This document shows, one piece after another, positions 1-10,070 of a DNA stretch of 64,000 nt. Each line of letters starts with the position of its first letter. The first letter of the stretch is position 1. The notes under the pieces are model-generated. The model searched no databases, was not told where the DNA came from, and saw nothing but the letters and a program-made list of their open reading frames with translations. A program made the position numbers and the translations under genes. This DNA is from Aquanectria penicillioides (lineage: Eukaryota > Ascomycota > Sordariomycetes > Hypocreales > Nectriaceae): NCBI GenBank assembly GCA_003415625.1, contig PYIU01000001.1, positions 7,628,210 to 7,692,209 on the forward strand, read 5' to 3'.

Positions 1-1
1 C

Positions 2-133
2 TTCCCGGCTTCAACTAGTGACAAGAAGCAGGCCATGTGGCTGGGTGATTCGTGGGGCGCAAGCTATTTGACTGAGACTGAGGAGCGACTCGAGTTCATT
101 GTAAATTGGCTTTCTGTGCTCTATGAGTGGTAA
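2..133 (+). CDS. C-terminal end of an unrecognised protein (5' truncated)
   Basis: Frame 2 is open from the window edge to a TAA at 131-133 and gives 43 residues ending WLSVLYEW. The stretch is rich in Trp, Glu and Leu and reads like the last helix of a folded protein. Nothing before it is visible and I recognise no domain. The coding call rests only on composition and on the open frame, so it could be chance. Confidence 0.35.
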   Translation, partial: FPASTSDKKQAMWLGDSWGASYLTETEERLEFIVNWLSVLYEW

Positions 134-665
134 AACTTTACATTCTGTTGGTGTTTGACGAAATATTCAACACGGGGTTTGCGTCAAACACATGGACCAT
201 TTTTTACATTGAGGATTTTTGTACACTACTCGGGCTTTTTTTGCATCGCAACCGTGTATAAAACAGTCGACTCAAGTTAAGAAAATTATCTGCGGTCACT
301 TCCCACTTTCAATTAGATCTAGAAATATGCGATTATTTATTATGCATGGCTCAGTTTCCAGTGATTGAGAATGCCTAATTCCGGTTTATAGATGCCGCGC
401 TTGGCGAGAGCAGGCTGCACGACTTGTCAGTGTGGCATTTTCGCATATCCATTGTTCTTGTTCCAACACTGCATTAGGGCTAAATTAGAATAAAAAAGGC
501 GGTGCTAGTAGCTATTTGATACCCGAGCGAGGGGATTGTAGCGCCACCAATACCATCTCCCCATCATTCTATTGGGCTAGGCGGGAAGTTCCGTCACTCT
601 TGTCCTAGTCGCGATACCAACTAGAGTCTCACATGATCCGGAGCTGAAAGGTCATTACAAATGGT
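134..665. other. Gene-free stretch
   Basis: About 530 bases with short AT-rich runs and stops in all frames. No gene, RNA or repeat is seen. It probably holds the 3' end of the left-edge gene and the promoter of the following gene. Confidence 0.5.
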
Positions 666-1677
666 GTGCGGCTCTCGGCTGACGGTTTCCAGCCATCTTT
701 GGCCTTTTGCTTTCGGGAAGCCAAGAGGTCCCAGGGAGTAAAGCACATCGTCCTTCTAGTTGACCTTCAAGTCTTAAATGTTGAGTTCATCTCTTCGACC
801 ACAAGTCTCGCAATCGGCATGGACATACAACCGCAGGTTATCACACAAGCACCATTCTTGAGGCGAGATGCAATAACACCGAATCCACAGGTTTGTGGTT
901 ATTTCAATGACAACATAGGTAATCATGTTTTCTCCTGAACGATGTCTTTACCATGCCGCTGATACTCCGTGATTATGAAAAGCATATCGAGTAGGCTGCA
1001 ATGGAACATCCACCTGCAGTACTCCTGTCGGTGGGAAGTCTTGGGGTTGTTGCGATGCAACCTTTTGCTACATACCAGCCAGTTGCGAAGACGCTGGGGC
1101 TTCATATTGCGGAGGAACTCCCTCTTCTCTCTGCCCATACTCTCCCATAATGTCATGGTTCGCACCCTATCCCCGTTGGAGCAGCGCTCTTAAGCCATGA
1201 AATAGAGTAACATTCAGCTTCAGTACCTACGGGGCCGCTTCCCGTTGCATTCAGTTTCTTATACAAACTGCCCCTGATGATAAGTCCAAGCTCACTTCAT
1301 GGGGCTGCGCAACAACACCGACAACATATATAATTCGACCACCAGAAACTGGTCAGGTAACTACTGCAACAATTTCCACGGCTACCACACAAACCATAAG
1401 TTCATCATCTGGGTTGTCTCATGATGCCACTATTATTCTTGGGGTTACTCTTCCAATTACGCTGCTTGCAGTATGTACAGCATTGTTCGTGCTGGTCGTC
1501 CGGCGAAGGAGTCGGCGGAAGCTGCGAACTGGTGAACTGACACACGGGTCTCGAGACATGACAGTTCCTAATACTCAATTACAGCCAAAACCCGAGGTTT
1601 CTACTGGGGGTGTGTATGAAGTTGAGAATACCCAGCTCAGAGCAGAGTTGGAAGGGCGAAACGTTGCATCGAATTGA
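666..1677 (+). CDS. Cysteine-rich single-pass membrane glycoprotein (three exons, N-terminus uncertain)
   Basis: Three pieces join in phase. Exon 1 ends at 918 with CGYFNDNI. An intron at 919-991 (GTAATC...GAG) leads to exon 2 with GCNGTSTC, then WGCCDATFCYIPASC and SYC. A second intron, phase-consistent at about 1175-1255 but with a weak donor, leads to exon 3 with KLTSWGC, a Thr/Ser-rich stalk, a membrane helix (about 1426-1500) and the stop-transfer run RRRSRRK. The tail ends at TGA 1675-1677. The layout (Cys-rich ectodomain, glycosylated stalk, one helix, short cytoplasmic tail) is typical of fungal surface proteins of unknown function. No signal peptide can be assigned: the frame runs back to about 666 and the only ATG in it is at 819, so an upstream exon may exist. 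Decay of the 5' end is an alternative. Confidence 0.5.
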
Positions 1678-1931
1678 TGAAGTAGTTGGATAACTGCACA
1701 AGAGAGACTGATTTGAAGCATTTCTATCCTGTGGGTTATTTAAAAGAACTGTTCAGAGTGATCTTCATATAGCTTTGTCATATCATCGCGTATCTACACA
1801 AATAACTCAGCAGTCACTCCAAAATCTTCAATAACGACTTGGTGTTTGACCGCGAGCAAGTGTATGAAGTGGAATTACTCGCCGCCCATTCAACAACAAT
1901 GACGTCACAGTTCTATCAAACTGGTCTTATT

Positions 1932-2023
1932 GGGCGAATGGTTTAGTGGTATAATACTCCCTTAGCATAATTCGTCGTACGAAAATCTGGGAGTGGTCCA
2001 GGGTTCGATTCCCTGTTCGTCCA
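1932..2023 (+). tRNA. tRNA-Ala (anticodon AGC) with a 20-nt intron
   Basis: The acceptor stem GGGCGAA (1932-1938) pairs with TTCGTCC and includes a G3:U70 wobble, the alanine identity element. The D arm carries GGTTTAGTGG. The anticodon stem is CTCCC/GGGAG, with loop TTAGCA before the intron and anticodon AGC at 1964-1966. The intron is 1968-1987, directly after the base 3' of the anticodon, as in nuclear tRNAs. The T arm is CAGGGTTCGATTCCCTG and the discriminator is A2023. No CCA is encoded, as expected for a eukaryote. Confidence 0.93.
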
Positions 2024-3978
2024 TCTTCGGTGGTTTAAATCCATCAAATACCCGTTCTTTTTGTCATCCTCAACAAAGAGCTTTCTTTTTCGGGACTCAG
2101 GTTTTGCCCATATCAGCGGATTTGATTATTTTTGCCGTACGGGACTTGAACGTTAAAACTCAAGTGGGGTTCGTCGGGAACATTATCTTCTCTTGACTTG
2201 CTCTCGGAGGGTTGATCGCCCCAAGTTTTGAGCATTGGATAGTAACATATAGGAAGAAATAATAGTGACCTAATTTTCACATACATAAATAAAAATAATA
2301 CGTGAATCCTTCTTTGTTGCTTTTTTCATCTGGGGAGTAGAGGCCGTGGCATGAAGTATGGGTGCCATCACTTCTCAACCTGAGAAGGTGTCATCTTTTG
2401 AGATTCCATGCGCATCCTCTGCTAGTTGACGGTTCTAAAAAGTAACAAAATGATTAACGGGACACTTTCTCTAAGGAAACCTCATTTTCACCTCAATTTA
2501 GGTCAACAGTTAGGAATTCTCTCATATCATGGTGTAAAATATTTTGTGTGTAGGGTAGTGGTCTCATTTCTAGCGCATGTAAACAAATAAAGCAAGGAGG
2601 GAAGAGCTGCCCCACCATTTCGTCGCGTGCTTTGCTTTGCTCTCACAAACCCAACCAAAAATGGACGGAATTTACCCTTCGTTGTGTTCTTCATTTTCAA
2701 AGATCTAAAAGTATTAAGTCTAGAAAAATCCAACATCAAGATGAAATATGATTGTCCTGATCCGTACCTAATAAACCTTTCGATCACTTCGATGAAGCCC
2801 GTCTATTAGCTAAGTGGAGTCTTCAATTAAATACTCACCAGCCATGATGCCTGTCGCCTAATCTAGCCTGAGAGCGAATGTTATCCAAGTAACACTGGTA
2901 ATGTCCAAAATAGTATGCTGCGATGTCATCATGTGACAGATTGAGCAGCTCTTTGTGACTTGGAGGTTATTCAAAGAATTGGCAGTCTCTGGCCAATCCT
3001 CACAAACACCCTTCAGCCACAATAAAATAGTACTCACATCTTTACCGGATCGGTGTTTTATTTCATTGTTGGCGCTGAAATTAAAAAGAACATGCTCTTT
3101 GTCTTGCACTGCCCTTGGAGGTATCGCAGCTAATAATTAGGCACGCATCATCACATGTTAAGCATCATGTTTCGTTAGCTGAATAGACTACAGAAGCAAT
3201 GTTCATCATGGAAAAGCCCTGGCCCGCAATGCATTAACAAAGGATCCATACCAAAAGGCTAGCATTCTTTCCGAATGGTGACTCATCATAGAAATGTCAC
3301 CCACTTGCGTTTCTCTCTCTTTCAACATGTTAGTACTCTGACGCGGGGGGTACTAACACCTTTCGTACCGAAAGGCATAAACGAAAGCCTAAGGATGAAA
3401 TACCGATCTGAGTTTTATGAATTTCTTGAAGGCATAGTAATTTTTAGTATTAATTTATTTGTGAACCTATGTTGCATCACATTATCCCGCAAAGCTTCGA
3501 GAGCATAGGCACTCAATAGTGAATGACCACACCTTCCAGTGAATGGAAAACGCCTAATTTAGCTTGAAGGGAACATTGCTGAGCGAAATCACCTTAATTG
3601 AGCTGCACTAATTACAGATAGTTATTGAACAATACATAATAGAGTCATGTAGTAAAGTTTGGGACATAATATTATGGTAATAGCAAATGGAAGTGAATAT
3701 TATGTACTAGAAGAAATAATGCGGAGCAAAGATCATACAGGTAACAAAAGCCCGACTGATCACTAAGCCCCGTAAAGGAAAGAAGAAGAAAACCATAGAG
3801 GAAAAACAAATACCCCATTAAAGACCCAAAATAAACGATGCCCTCGGCCCAACATGATTGTCGAATCTCAAATCTGGAAACCCATTGTTCGGCCTCCAAT
3901 GTTCTCTCACGACTCCGCTTTCCATGATTATATAGTAAGCGTGCGCTTTGTTGACAAGCGAGGTGCCGTCGTTTGGTC
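2024..3978. other. Gene-free stretch downstream of tRNA-Ala
   Basis: About 1.95 kb, moderately AT-rich, with only short overlapping frames on both strands that show no recognisable motif. The last 300 bases probably hold the 3' UTR of the repeat precursor encoded on the minus strand. No repeat or RNA gene is seen. Confidence 0.5.
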
Positions 3979-4767
3979 TCAAACCCCTCCATTCTGGGAG
4001 CCAGAACCGCTTTGATTTTCTGTGCTGTCATCCTCAGAGCCCTCACGCCAGCTCTGGGATTGAGTTTCTTCATTGCCGCTATTTCGACCCCCGGATCCAG
4101 TGCCGTCGTCATCCCTCTTGGACTTTCCGCCGGGGTATTTGCCTGGATACCATTTTCCATCGTCATAGCCAGTTTCATCCTTGCCTTCGTATTTTCCAGG
4201 CCGCCACTTTCCATCATCGTATTTGGTCTCATCCTTTCCTTCATACTTTCCAGGCCGCCAGGAGCCGTCATCCTCTCGCTTGACTTTGCCACCTGGATAT
4301 TTGCCGGCATACCACTTTCCGTCGTCATAGTCGGTCTCATCCTTGCCTTCATACTTCCCGGGTCGCCAAGAGCCATCGTCTTCTCTCTTTGCTTTTCCAC
4401 CGGGGTATTTGCCTGGGTACCACTTTCCATCGTCATAGTCCGTCTCATCCTTGCCCTCGTACTTTCCGGGCCGCCACTTTCCATCGTCGTATTTGGTCTC
4501 ATCCTTGCCCTCGTACTTTCCAGGCCGCCAGTAGCCGTCATCCTCTCGCTTGACTTTACCACCTGGATATTTGCCGGGATACCACTTCCCATCATCATAT
4601 TTGGTTCCTGGGCCCTCATATTTATCGGGGTACCACTTTCCATCGTCATATTTGGTCCCCTTGCCCTCGTACTTGTTGGGATACCAGGACCCGTCGTCTG
4701 CAGGCTGGGCTGTGGGAAGTGCCAGAGCCGTCATTGCAAAGGCGAGAAGAGTGAGGGAGTAGCGCAT
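3979..4767 (-). CDS. Secreted Trp/Tyr-rich tandem-repeat precursor with KR (kexin-type) cleavage sites
   Basis: This single exon encodes 262 residues. Residues 1-20 form a signal peptide (MRYSLTLLAFAMTALALPTA). Residues 24 to about 230 are eleven tandem 17-18-residue units of the form DDGKW(Y/R)PGKYEGKDETKY. Every third unit (once every second) ends instead in YPGGKxKR. The resulting KR sites at 73-74, 127-128, 173-174 and 227-228 would give peptides 75-128, 129-174 and 175-228, an N-terminal propiece and an acidic, Gln/Ser/Gly-rich tail (229-262). Signal peptide plus repeats split by KR is the known layout of fungal Kex2-processed repeat proteins, which include pheromone, repellent and dikaritin-type RiPP precursors. 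No UstY-type oxidase gene is visible nearby, so a modified-peptide role is only a possibility; a wall protein is the other option. The upstream region has a CT-rich leader (mRNA sense) typical of fungal promoters. Confidence 0.85.
   Translation of the reverse strand: MRYSLTLLAFAMTALALPTAQPADDGSWYPNKYEGKGTKYDDGKWYPDKYEGPGTKYDDGKWYPGKYPGGKVKREDDGYWRPGKYEGKDETKYDDGKWRPGKYEGKDETDYDDGKWYPGKYPGGKAKREDDGSWRPGKYEGKDETDYDDGKWYAGKYPGGKVKREDDGSWRPGKYEGKDETKYDDGKWRPGKYEGKDETGYDDGKWYPGKYPGGKSKRDDDGTGSGGRNSGNEETQSQSWREGSEDDSTENQSGSGSQNGGV
4078..4698 (-). repeat. Intragenic tandem repeat, 51-54-bp units
   Basis: Eleven DNA units encode the DDG-W-PGKY motif. They group into higher-order blocks of three units (162 bp), with one block of only two units, as would follow from loss of one unit by slippage or unequal exchange. 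The units differ mainly at the YEGKDET/YPGGKxKR end. Confidence 0.88.
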
Positions 4768-5288
4768 TGTAAACGAGCTAAGTGGATATGGAAGTTGGAG
4801 GATTAAGATTCAAGATTTTAAGAATTATTGGATAATATAGTGTCAGTGTTTTGAGCGTGCAGCGCTGGTTGTTCTTGAGTTTTTTAAGGGAGAAAGAGTG
4901 AGGATGAGGATGAGGTTGAAGAAAATAGTTTCCATCTTGGACATCAGTCGCGTCTTAAATAATTTAAGCTCTTCACTTAGAAAATCGACTTTCATCAATA
5001 ATCATCTTGTTGCACCTCATGTTAACCTCCGTCGAGACTAATAAGACGACCAATGGCGCAGCCTTGTTTCAATATCGACGTATAGAGTCGCTCCGACTTA
5101 CAGGGCTCTCGTATCCAGCTGCAGCAGCTATTTCAGGATCCCCAATCCCCCACCAACTCACATTTTCGCCTATCGGTGGCTTTTCAGCCGCGATATCTTA
5201 GGCTGGTCTCTCGAAGGATTAGCACCAAGTCCTGTGCGACGCAGCTGCACACGGGGCTCAGCTCCGCGATATTCCCCTCATCGAACAT
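4768..5288. promoter_or_regulatory. Upstream region of the repeat precursor; otherwise gene-free
   Basis: Read in gene sense, this holds a pyrimidine-rich tract with CTCATCCTCATCCTCACTC (about 4895-4920), followed by AT-rich leader sequence up to the start codon at 4767. Such CT stretches often precede start sites of well-expressed fungal genes. No clear TATA box was found. Nothing is seen in 5000-5288. Confidence 0.35.
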
Positions 5289-5942
5289 CTAGATTAATAA
5301 GTGGAGTTTATTGGGGAACAGAGTATCATTATACCCCGCAAGATCGCCGACTTTGGGCCGCAAGAGCCGCTGTGCCACCGCCTTTTCGAGCATGAAATCC
5401 CAGGTTTGCATGTGTGCGACCAAGCATCGGTAAGATAGGCAGATGGAAATCAGGCTGCGCCGTGTCTGACCGAAGTGAGGGGCCTCATTGGCAAGATAGC
5501 TTGATGTTTTCCGTAGCACATGATTGCCATCGGCGAAAAGGAAATACGGAACATAGTCGTGGAAGGATCCATTGCGTCATCTAAATGGGTAATCTTTAGC
5601 TAAGCTTGCACCGAGGTCTCGGATGTATGGCCGATAGTGTCTTGGAGAGAAGCAAAATCCAAGTCGGGAGTCAGCAATGAATAAGGCTACCAATGTGACG
5701 CGGCCACGAGCCGGCCAAAAAGGCATCTCATAAGAGTGCATATCGTAGTTTTCGTAGCCGGAAGCGGCAAAGCCCGGCATGCACATCTTACTATGCTGCT
5801 CAGCTCGGTTGAGTCTCATGCTATTACGTCTGTGAGCGGGGAAATAAATCCTCATTTGCACTTCTTCCCATCTATGCCAGATTCTGAAATATCGGGCTGA
5901 CCAGCTGCATGTCGGGTTGCTTACTTGGGAGACACCGACCAG
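5289..5942 (-). pseudogene. Unrecognised gene remnant: one frame broken by a single TGA
   Basis: One minus-strand frame is open from 5942 to a stop at 5289, except for a TGA at 5577-5579. Both sides read like real protein: before it, MPFWPARGR and CFSPRHYRPYIRDLG; after it, FHDYVPYFLFADGNH and HFGQTRRS. TGA in place of CGA would need one C-to-T change. A good 5' splice site (GTAAGC) lies near 5924, so the upstream part may be intron and a 5' exon may be lost. I recognise no family. Chance is possible, but about 215 codons with one stop is long for non-coding DNA here. Confidence 0.4.
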
Positions 5943-6604
5943 TTAACGCTGGGTCTTGGCAAGTCGGCAGATTGCCTCTCCAGAGTCGTCTGTACACCAT
6001 CGACGCCACCACTTCCCGACAAGTGAATTTTTAGACCATCTTTATCAGCACGGCAGAGTCGGATCTATCACATGGGCTCGTACTTTGTTGGGTCTGCATA
6101 ACAAAGAACCATGCCCAAGGATCGTCGGAGTTATTTTAAGGCCTGAGGTTTTATCCCGTAGGCCCTAATAGGCTCTTTTGTTCATTGAATAACGTAAAAT
6201 CCACAGATCCGTAAAAACCCTTAGTTTGTATCAAGCTATGATGGATGGTCGCGGTCTGCCATAAATACACACTAATCACTGGCGACGGTTACCGTGCTGT
6301 GTCAGTTGCTCTTCCTCAATAACCACAGACCGCTTCTGGTGAAGAGAAATGTGTAATAGCGCTATCATACTGCGTCAATATATAGTTTTATGATGGAAAA
6401 TTGTGGGGAGTGTCCTTCATGACTACCAATGTTATGATGCTCCTCCAATGTGTATTGGGTTGCGCCCCATTCCGCTGGCCATATGAAAGCCGTGGATTGC
6501 AAGATATCCCCAGCCAACACGGGCATAAACCCAGCGTCAGAGGTCCAAACTATCGGGATCACAAATATCATGAAGCGGCCCTGCTCTGTGCTTGAACTTG
6601 TCGT
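5943..6604. other. Gene-free stretch upstream of the helicase gene
   Basis: About 660 bases with only short overlapping frames. No motif, RNA or repeat is seen. It probably includes the promoter and leader of the PIF1-like gene. Confidence 0.45.
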
Positions 6605-8833
6605 ATGCATAGTCCGGGATATCAAGAAACTGAATGGGGCTGCAGGCTTGTTATCACTCACACTCAATCTGGGAGCTTAGCTAATCAGGACCGTGATCCC
6701 AGCAGCCACAACACGTGTTCCCCGCACCACACGAAAACCAAAATGGTGGCGGTAGTGAACGATTGTGACCGACAGCGTCACACGTCTGCACACACAGATG
6801 CACAGAGTAAGTGCATGGGCCCGTCTAATTGCGGGCGAATCCATGCTCTTCCTACGCTCTATGATTCAACTGATACGCTGTCTAGAATCCATCGTCAGCC
6901 GCCGGATTCAGCCTCATTTCCAACTCGGCTGGACATGAAAAAACGCCGGCTCGACAACAAGAGTGTGCTGGTTCCTAGCGATCATAACATTCAGTCATCA
7001 CCAGAATCAACTGGCAAAACTAAGTGGAGCTTGGAAGTCGACACTCAGTCTCCATTCTGGCCGTCATCCACCACAAGGACGCCGAAAGATGATGACAATG
7101 ATGAACCAAGCCAACCTAGTATTGCGTGTTGGAATGATGACATCAATATTCCAATTGAAATGAGTAAAAATGAGCCAACATCGCCTCTCGGGCTAATACA
7201 GTCGGATGATGAAGCCGATATTTGTGGGGATACCGAACCCCAGCTCTGCGAGGAGCAGCAAGCTCTCCTTGAGCTAATTAAGAGCGGACACAACGTTTTC
7301 TACACTGGCTCGGCGGGTTGTGGCAAGTCCACTGTCTTGAAGGCCGCTGTTAAAATGTTGCGAGGCATGGATAGGAAGGTTGATGTTGTCGCCCCCACCG
7401 GGCGTGCCGCGCTTCAAGTCGATGGCAAGTCGACGTGGTCCTACATGGGCTGGACGCCCGATTATCATAAATTCGATCTCGACAAGCTCAAGAAATTGGG
7501 GTTTCGCAGAGAGGTCGAGAGCCGCCTGAATGACACCGAAGTGCTCATCATCGATGAGATCAGCATGGTGGAGAATCATCATTTGGAGCGAATGAATGTT
7601 TGCATGAAAGAGGTTCGGTGCTCGAAAATAATTCGCAAAACTCCTCCTGAGGATGTACCCGCTTTTGGGGGAGTACAGATTATCGTCACAGGCGATTTCT
7701 GTCAATTGCCACCGGTGAAACCGTTTCAGTTTTGCATCAAGTGTGGCTGGGAGATGAAATTTGACCTCGACAAATTGGAGTTTGATTGCCCCAAGAATCA
7801 CGGACCATTCAAAGAGGCAGAAAAATGGGCCTTCAAAAGCGCCGCCTGGGAAGAAGCAAGATTTACCCATGTTCACCTGAAGAAAATACATCGACAGAGT
7901 GACGAAGGATTCATCAAAATGCTTCAGAAATGCCGACTCGGCGTCCCATTCACTCCAGATGAGAAAGCGACATTGATAGACCATCCTTGCGAAGTCGCCA
8001 AGGCTACGAAACTGCTGTGCACAAGAAGAGAAGTCAGCAAGATCAATTCGGAGAACTTCAGGAAACTCAAGACCCCAGTACATTCGTTTAGCTCCTTGGA
8101 CGACTTTGAATGCTGCCAGGATGAACACAATCCATTTGGTCAATACACCGAGCGGCAACTTGATGGAACATTAACTGCCTGTAAAGAGCATCGACTACAG
8201 CCGAGTGTCTACTTACGCGGTGGCATGCTTGTCATATTGCAGATGAATCTCAGCATAGACGAAGGATTAGTTAACGGAAGCCAAGGTGTCATATGTGGCT
8301 TTGAAAAGTTTGACATAGAATCATCCATGAGGAAGAAATTAAAACGCCCAGACAGTCTAGCAAATCAGTTCATCGGCGGGGACTATAGCGAGCTCAAGGC
8401 GGCGCAGATCATAGGATTCATGCGCGCACAACAGGCAAGATCACGGCAAGAAGCTGGATTGACCGAACTCTTTTGGCCACGAGTGCTTTTTCACAATGGC
8501 AAAAGGCGCACAATCTACGCCATGTGTGTTGTCAATGCCATTGGCAACAAGGAGCCGTACTCACTCCTCCATCGAACGCAGGTTCCGCTTGTGCCCGGAT
8601 GGGCCATGAGTGTCCATAAGAGCCAGGGCATGACGTTGGACCGTGTTTTGGTTGACTTATCAAAGGCCTTTGAGGAAGGCCAGGTCTATGTCGCTTTGTC
8701 AAGAGCAACCAGCTTGGAAGGCCTGAAGATCGAGGGTGGCCGGGAAGGACTCTCGGTCGGATCCGGTGGTAACAAGGAAGTGAAGAGATTTCTCCGGAAA
8801 TATTTTGGCGATGATGGGCTATTATTGAGCTAA
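6605..8833 (+). CDS. PIF1-like DNA helicase
   Basis: An intron-free frame of 742 codons from the first ATG; ATG 6743 (residue 47) is an equally possible start because the first 110 residues look unstructured. In order it shows a KKRR basic cluster (about residue 112); Walker A GSAGCGKST (235-243); the PTGRAAL motif; Walker B VLIIDEISM (313-321); GDFCQLPPVKP; HRQSDEGF; RGGMLVILQMN; and near the C-terminus HKSQGMTLDRV (from about 671) with VYVALSRAT. These are the superfamily 1B motifs of PIF1 5'-to-3' helicases. Between Walker B and the HRQ motif lies a CIKCGW...CPKNH segment that could bind zinc. It lacks the N-terminal domains of a Helitron transposase, so it appears to be a stand-alone helicase. 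Whether it is the housekeeping PIF1 or an extra copy cannot be told here. Confidence 0.9.
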   Translation: MHSPGYQETEWGCRLVITHTQSGSLANQDRDPSSHNTCSPHHTKTKMVAVVNDCDRQRHTSAHTDAQSKCMGPSNCGRIHALPTLYDSTDTLSRIHRQPPDSASFPTRLDMKKRRLDNKSVLVPSDHNIQSSPESTGKTKWSLEVDTQSPFWPSSTTRTPKDDDNDEPSQPSIACWNDDINIPIEMSKNEPTSPLGLIQSDDEADICGDTEPQLCEEQQALLELIKSGHNVFYTGSAGCGKSTVLKAAVKMLRGMDRKVDVVAPTGRAALQVDGKSTWSYMGWTPDYHKFDLDKLKKLGFRREVESRLNDTEVLIIDEISMVENHHLERMNVCMKEVRCSKIIRKTPPEDVPAFGGVQIIVTGDFCQLPPVKPFQFCIKCGWEMKFDLDKLEFDCPKNHGPFKEAEKWAFKSAAWEEARFTHVHLKKIHRQSDEGFIKMLQKCRLGVPFTPDEKATLIDHPCEVAKATKLLCTRREVSKINSENFRKLKTPVHSFSSLDDFECCQDEHNPFGQYTERQLDGTLTACKEHRLQPSVYLRGGMLVILQMNLSIDEGLVNGSQGVICGFEKFDIESSMRKKLKRPDSLANQFIGGDYSELKAAQIIGFMRAQQARSRQEAGLTELFWPRVLFHNGKRRTIYAMCVVNAIGNKEPYSLLHRTQVPLVPGWAMSVHKSQGMTLDRVLVDLSKAFEEGQVYVALSRATSLEGLKIEGGREGLSVGSGGNKEVKRFLRKYFGDDGLLLS

Positions 8834-10070
8834 GCCTGATTTCACAAATTTGACCACAGAAGGCAATCTTGGCCGAGAGATGATATAAAACGCATAACAA
8901 GAATAATTCCATGATATGAGTTGGGATCCACACTTACTTGGATTCCTAGACATCCGATTTGCTCAAGATACTCTCGAAGTGAGGCTCTTTGAGTTAGCGT
9001 CGGTTCGTCGATGCACATGTCGCGGCTCGATTGTATAGTACCAAACACCACATTGACCAGATTTCGTCCTCATATCACCCGGAACAGCATTCATCTGAGT
9101 CTTTGAGAAATCTTCAGCCATTCTCAAGAAAGTTGTTGATGCTTGAATCGCGAGAGAGCCTCCTGATGAGCATCATATCATGACGTGTATGCGGCTGAAT
9201 CTCCGAGCCTCTCCACTTCTCAATAGCCCAGTACTAGCCCTTTTCATTTCCCGGTTAAAGCTGCAGGCGAATAGATGGGCTGGGAGTCGACGATTTATCG
9301 AATAGTAATGCGAGATCCCATCACATGGATCGGCTTAGAGGCCGCTTCCCCAAGGCTCATCCAACCACCGTGAGACTCATGATATCCTCACGATCGGCCG
9401 ACACAAACGCACTAGGATCAACAAGGTAAACCATTGCTCGGTCGGTAAACCGGGAGATATGGCATTTCTTTTATCAAGACTGCTCGGATCAAATTGTCAT
9501 ATTTAGACAGAGAGAACATGTTTCGGTTCCGAGTTTGGACAGGCTCTGAGATCCATCCCGATCCACATCCAAGGTGTTTTCCACGCAATTCGTTCTTCAA
9601 GCAACCGGAGCATTTAGCCTAATTGATGCCAACGCCAAGAGTGCTTCCCATCCACTCGATTTCGGGACTGTGGTATTATGACCATCGGAATGAAGAAAGC
9701 CTCACCCGAGAGGCTGGCCATCCTACCAATCAGATACCAGGCTTTTCGGAGCGTGGATCTCTGCTCCGGTTCCGACATCCCGGAAGACTAATGCTGTGAG
9801 TTTGGCAACCTCCTAATACGCGACGTCTCCACTGCACTGGATCTAGACTTCCCCATGGGGTCAGTCCTTTGGATCATGTGGGGTTTTGGAGAAGCGTTTT
9901 CTGATTCCTCTCCTGACAACCTTTGAATCTATAAAATTCATCGGGCACCGACCGACTGGATTCGATCGGCGTCCTACCAGCCAGTGTGTCTGCGTTTCAA
10001 GATCCGCGCATAATCCTTGCCTCCTCTATCGTCGGGACAAGCGAGAATCCTTTGAACTTTTCTCACTATC
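8834..10070. promoter_or_regulatory. Intergenic region with TATA box of the sugar-transporter gene
   Basis: About 1.2 kb without a convincing gene. TATAAAA at 9930-9936 lies 135 bp before the transporter start codon and is a plausible core promoter element. The rest shows nothing I can name. Confidence 0.45.

Noticed and set aside
3973..4806. 277-codon plus-strand frame and 325-codon minus frame over the repeat gene
   Set aside because: Both are shadows of the repetitive secreted-precursor frame, which alone has a signal peptide, in-register KR sites and a sensible start and stop.
3979..5942. A full dikaritin-type RiPP cluster around the repeat precursor
   Set aside because: No DUF3328/UstY-type gene, tyrosinase or methyltransferase lies next to it; only an unrecognised pseudogene does.
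7274..8158. 294-codon minus-strand frame inside the PIF1-like gene
   Set aside because: It lies fully antisense to helicase motifs and shows no domain of its own.
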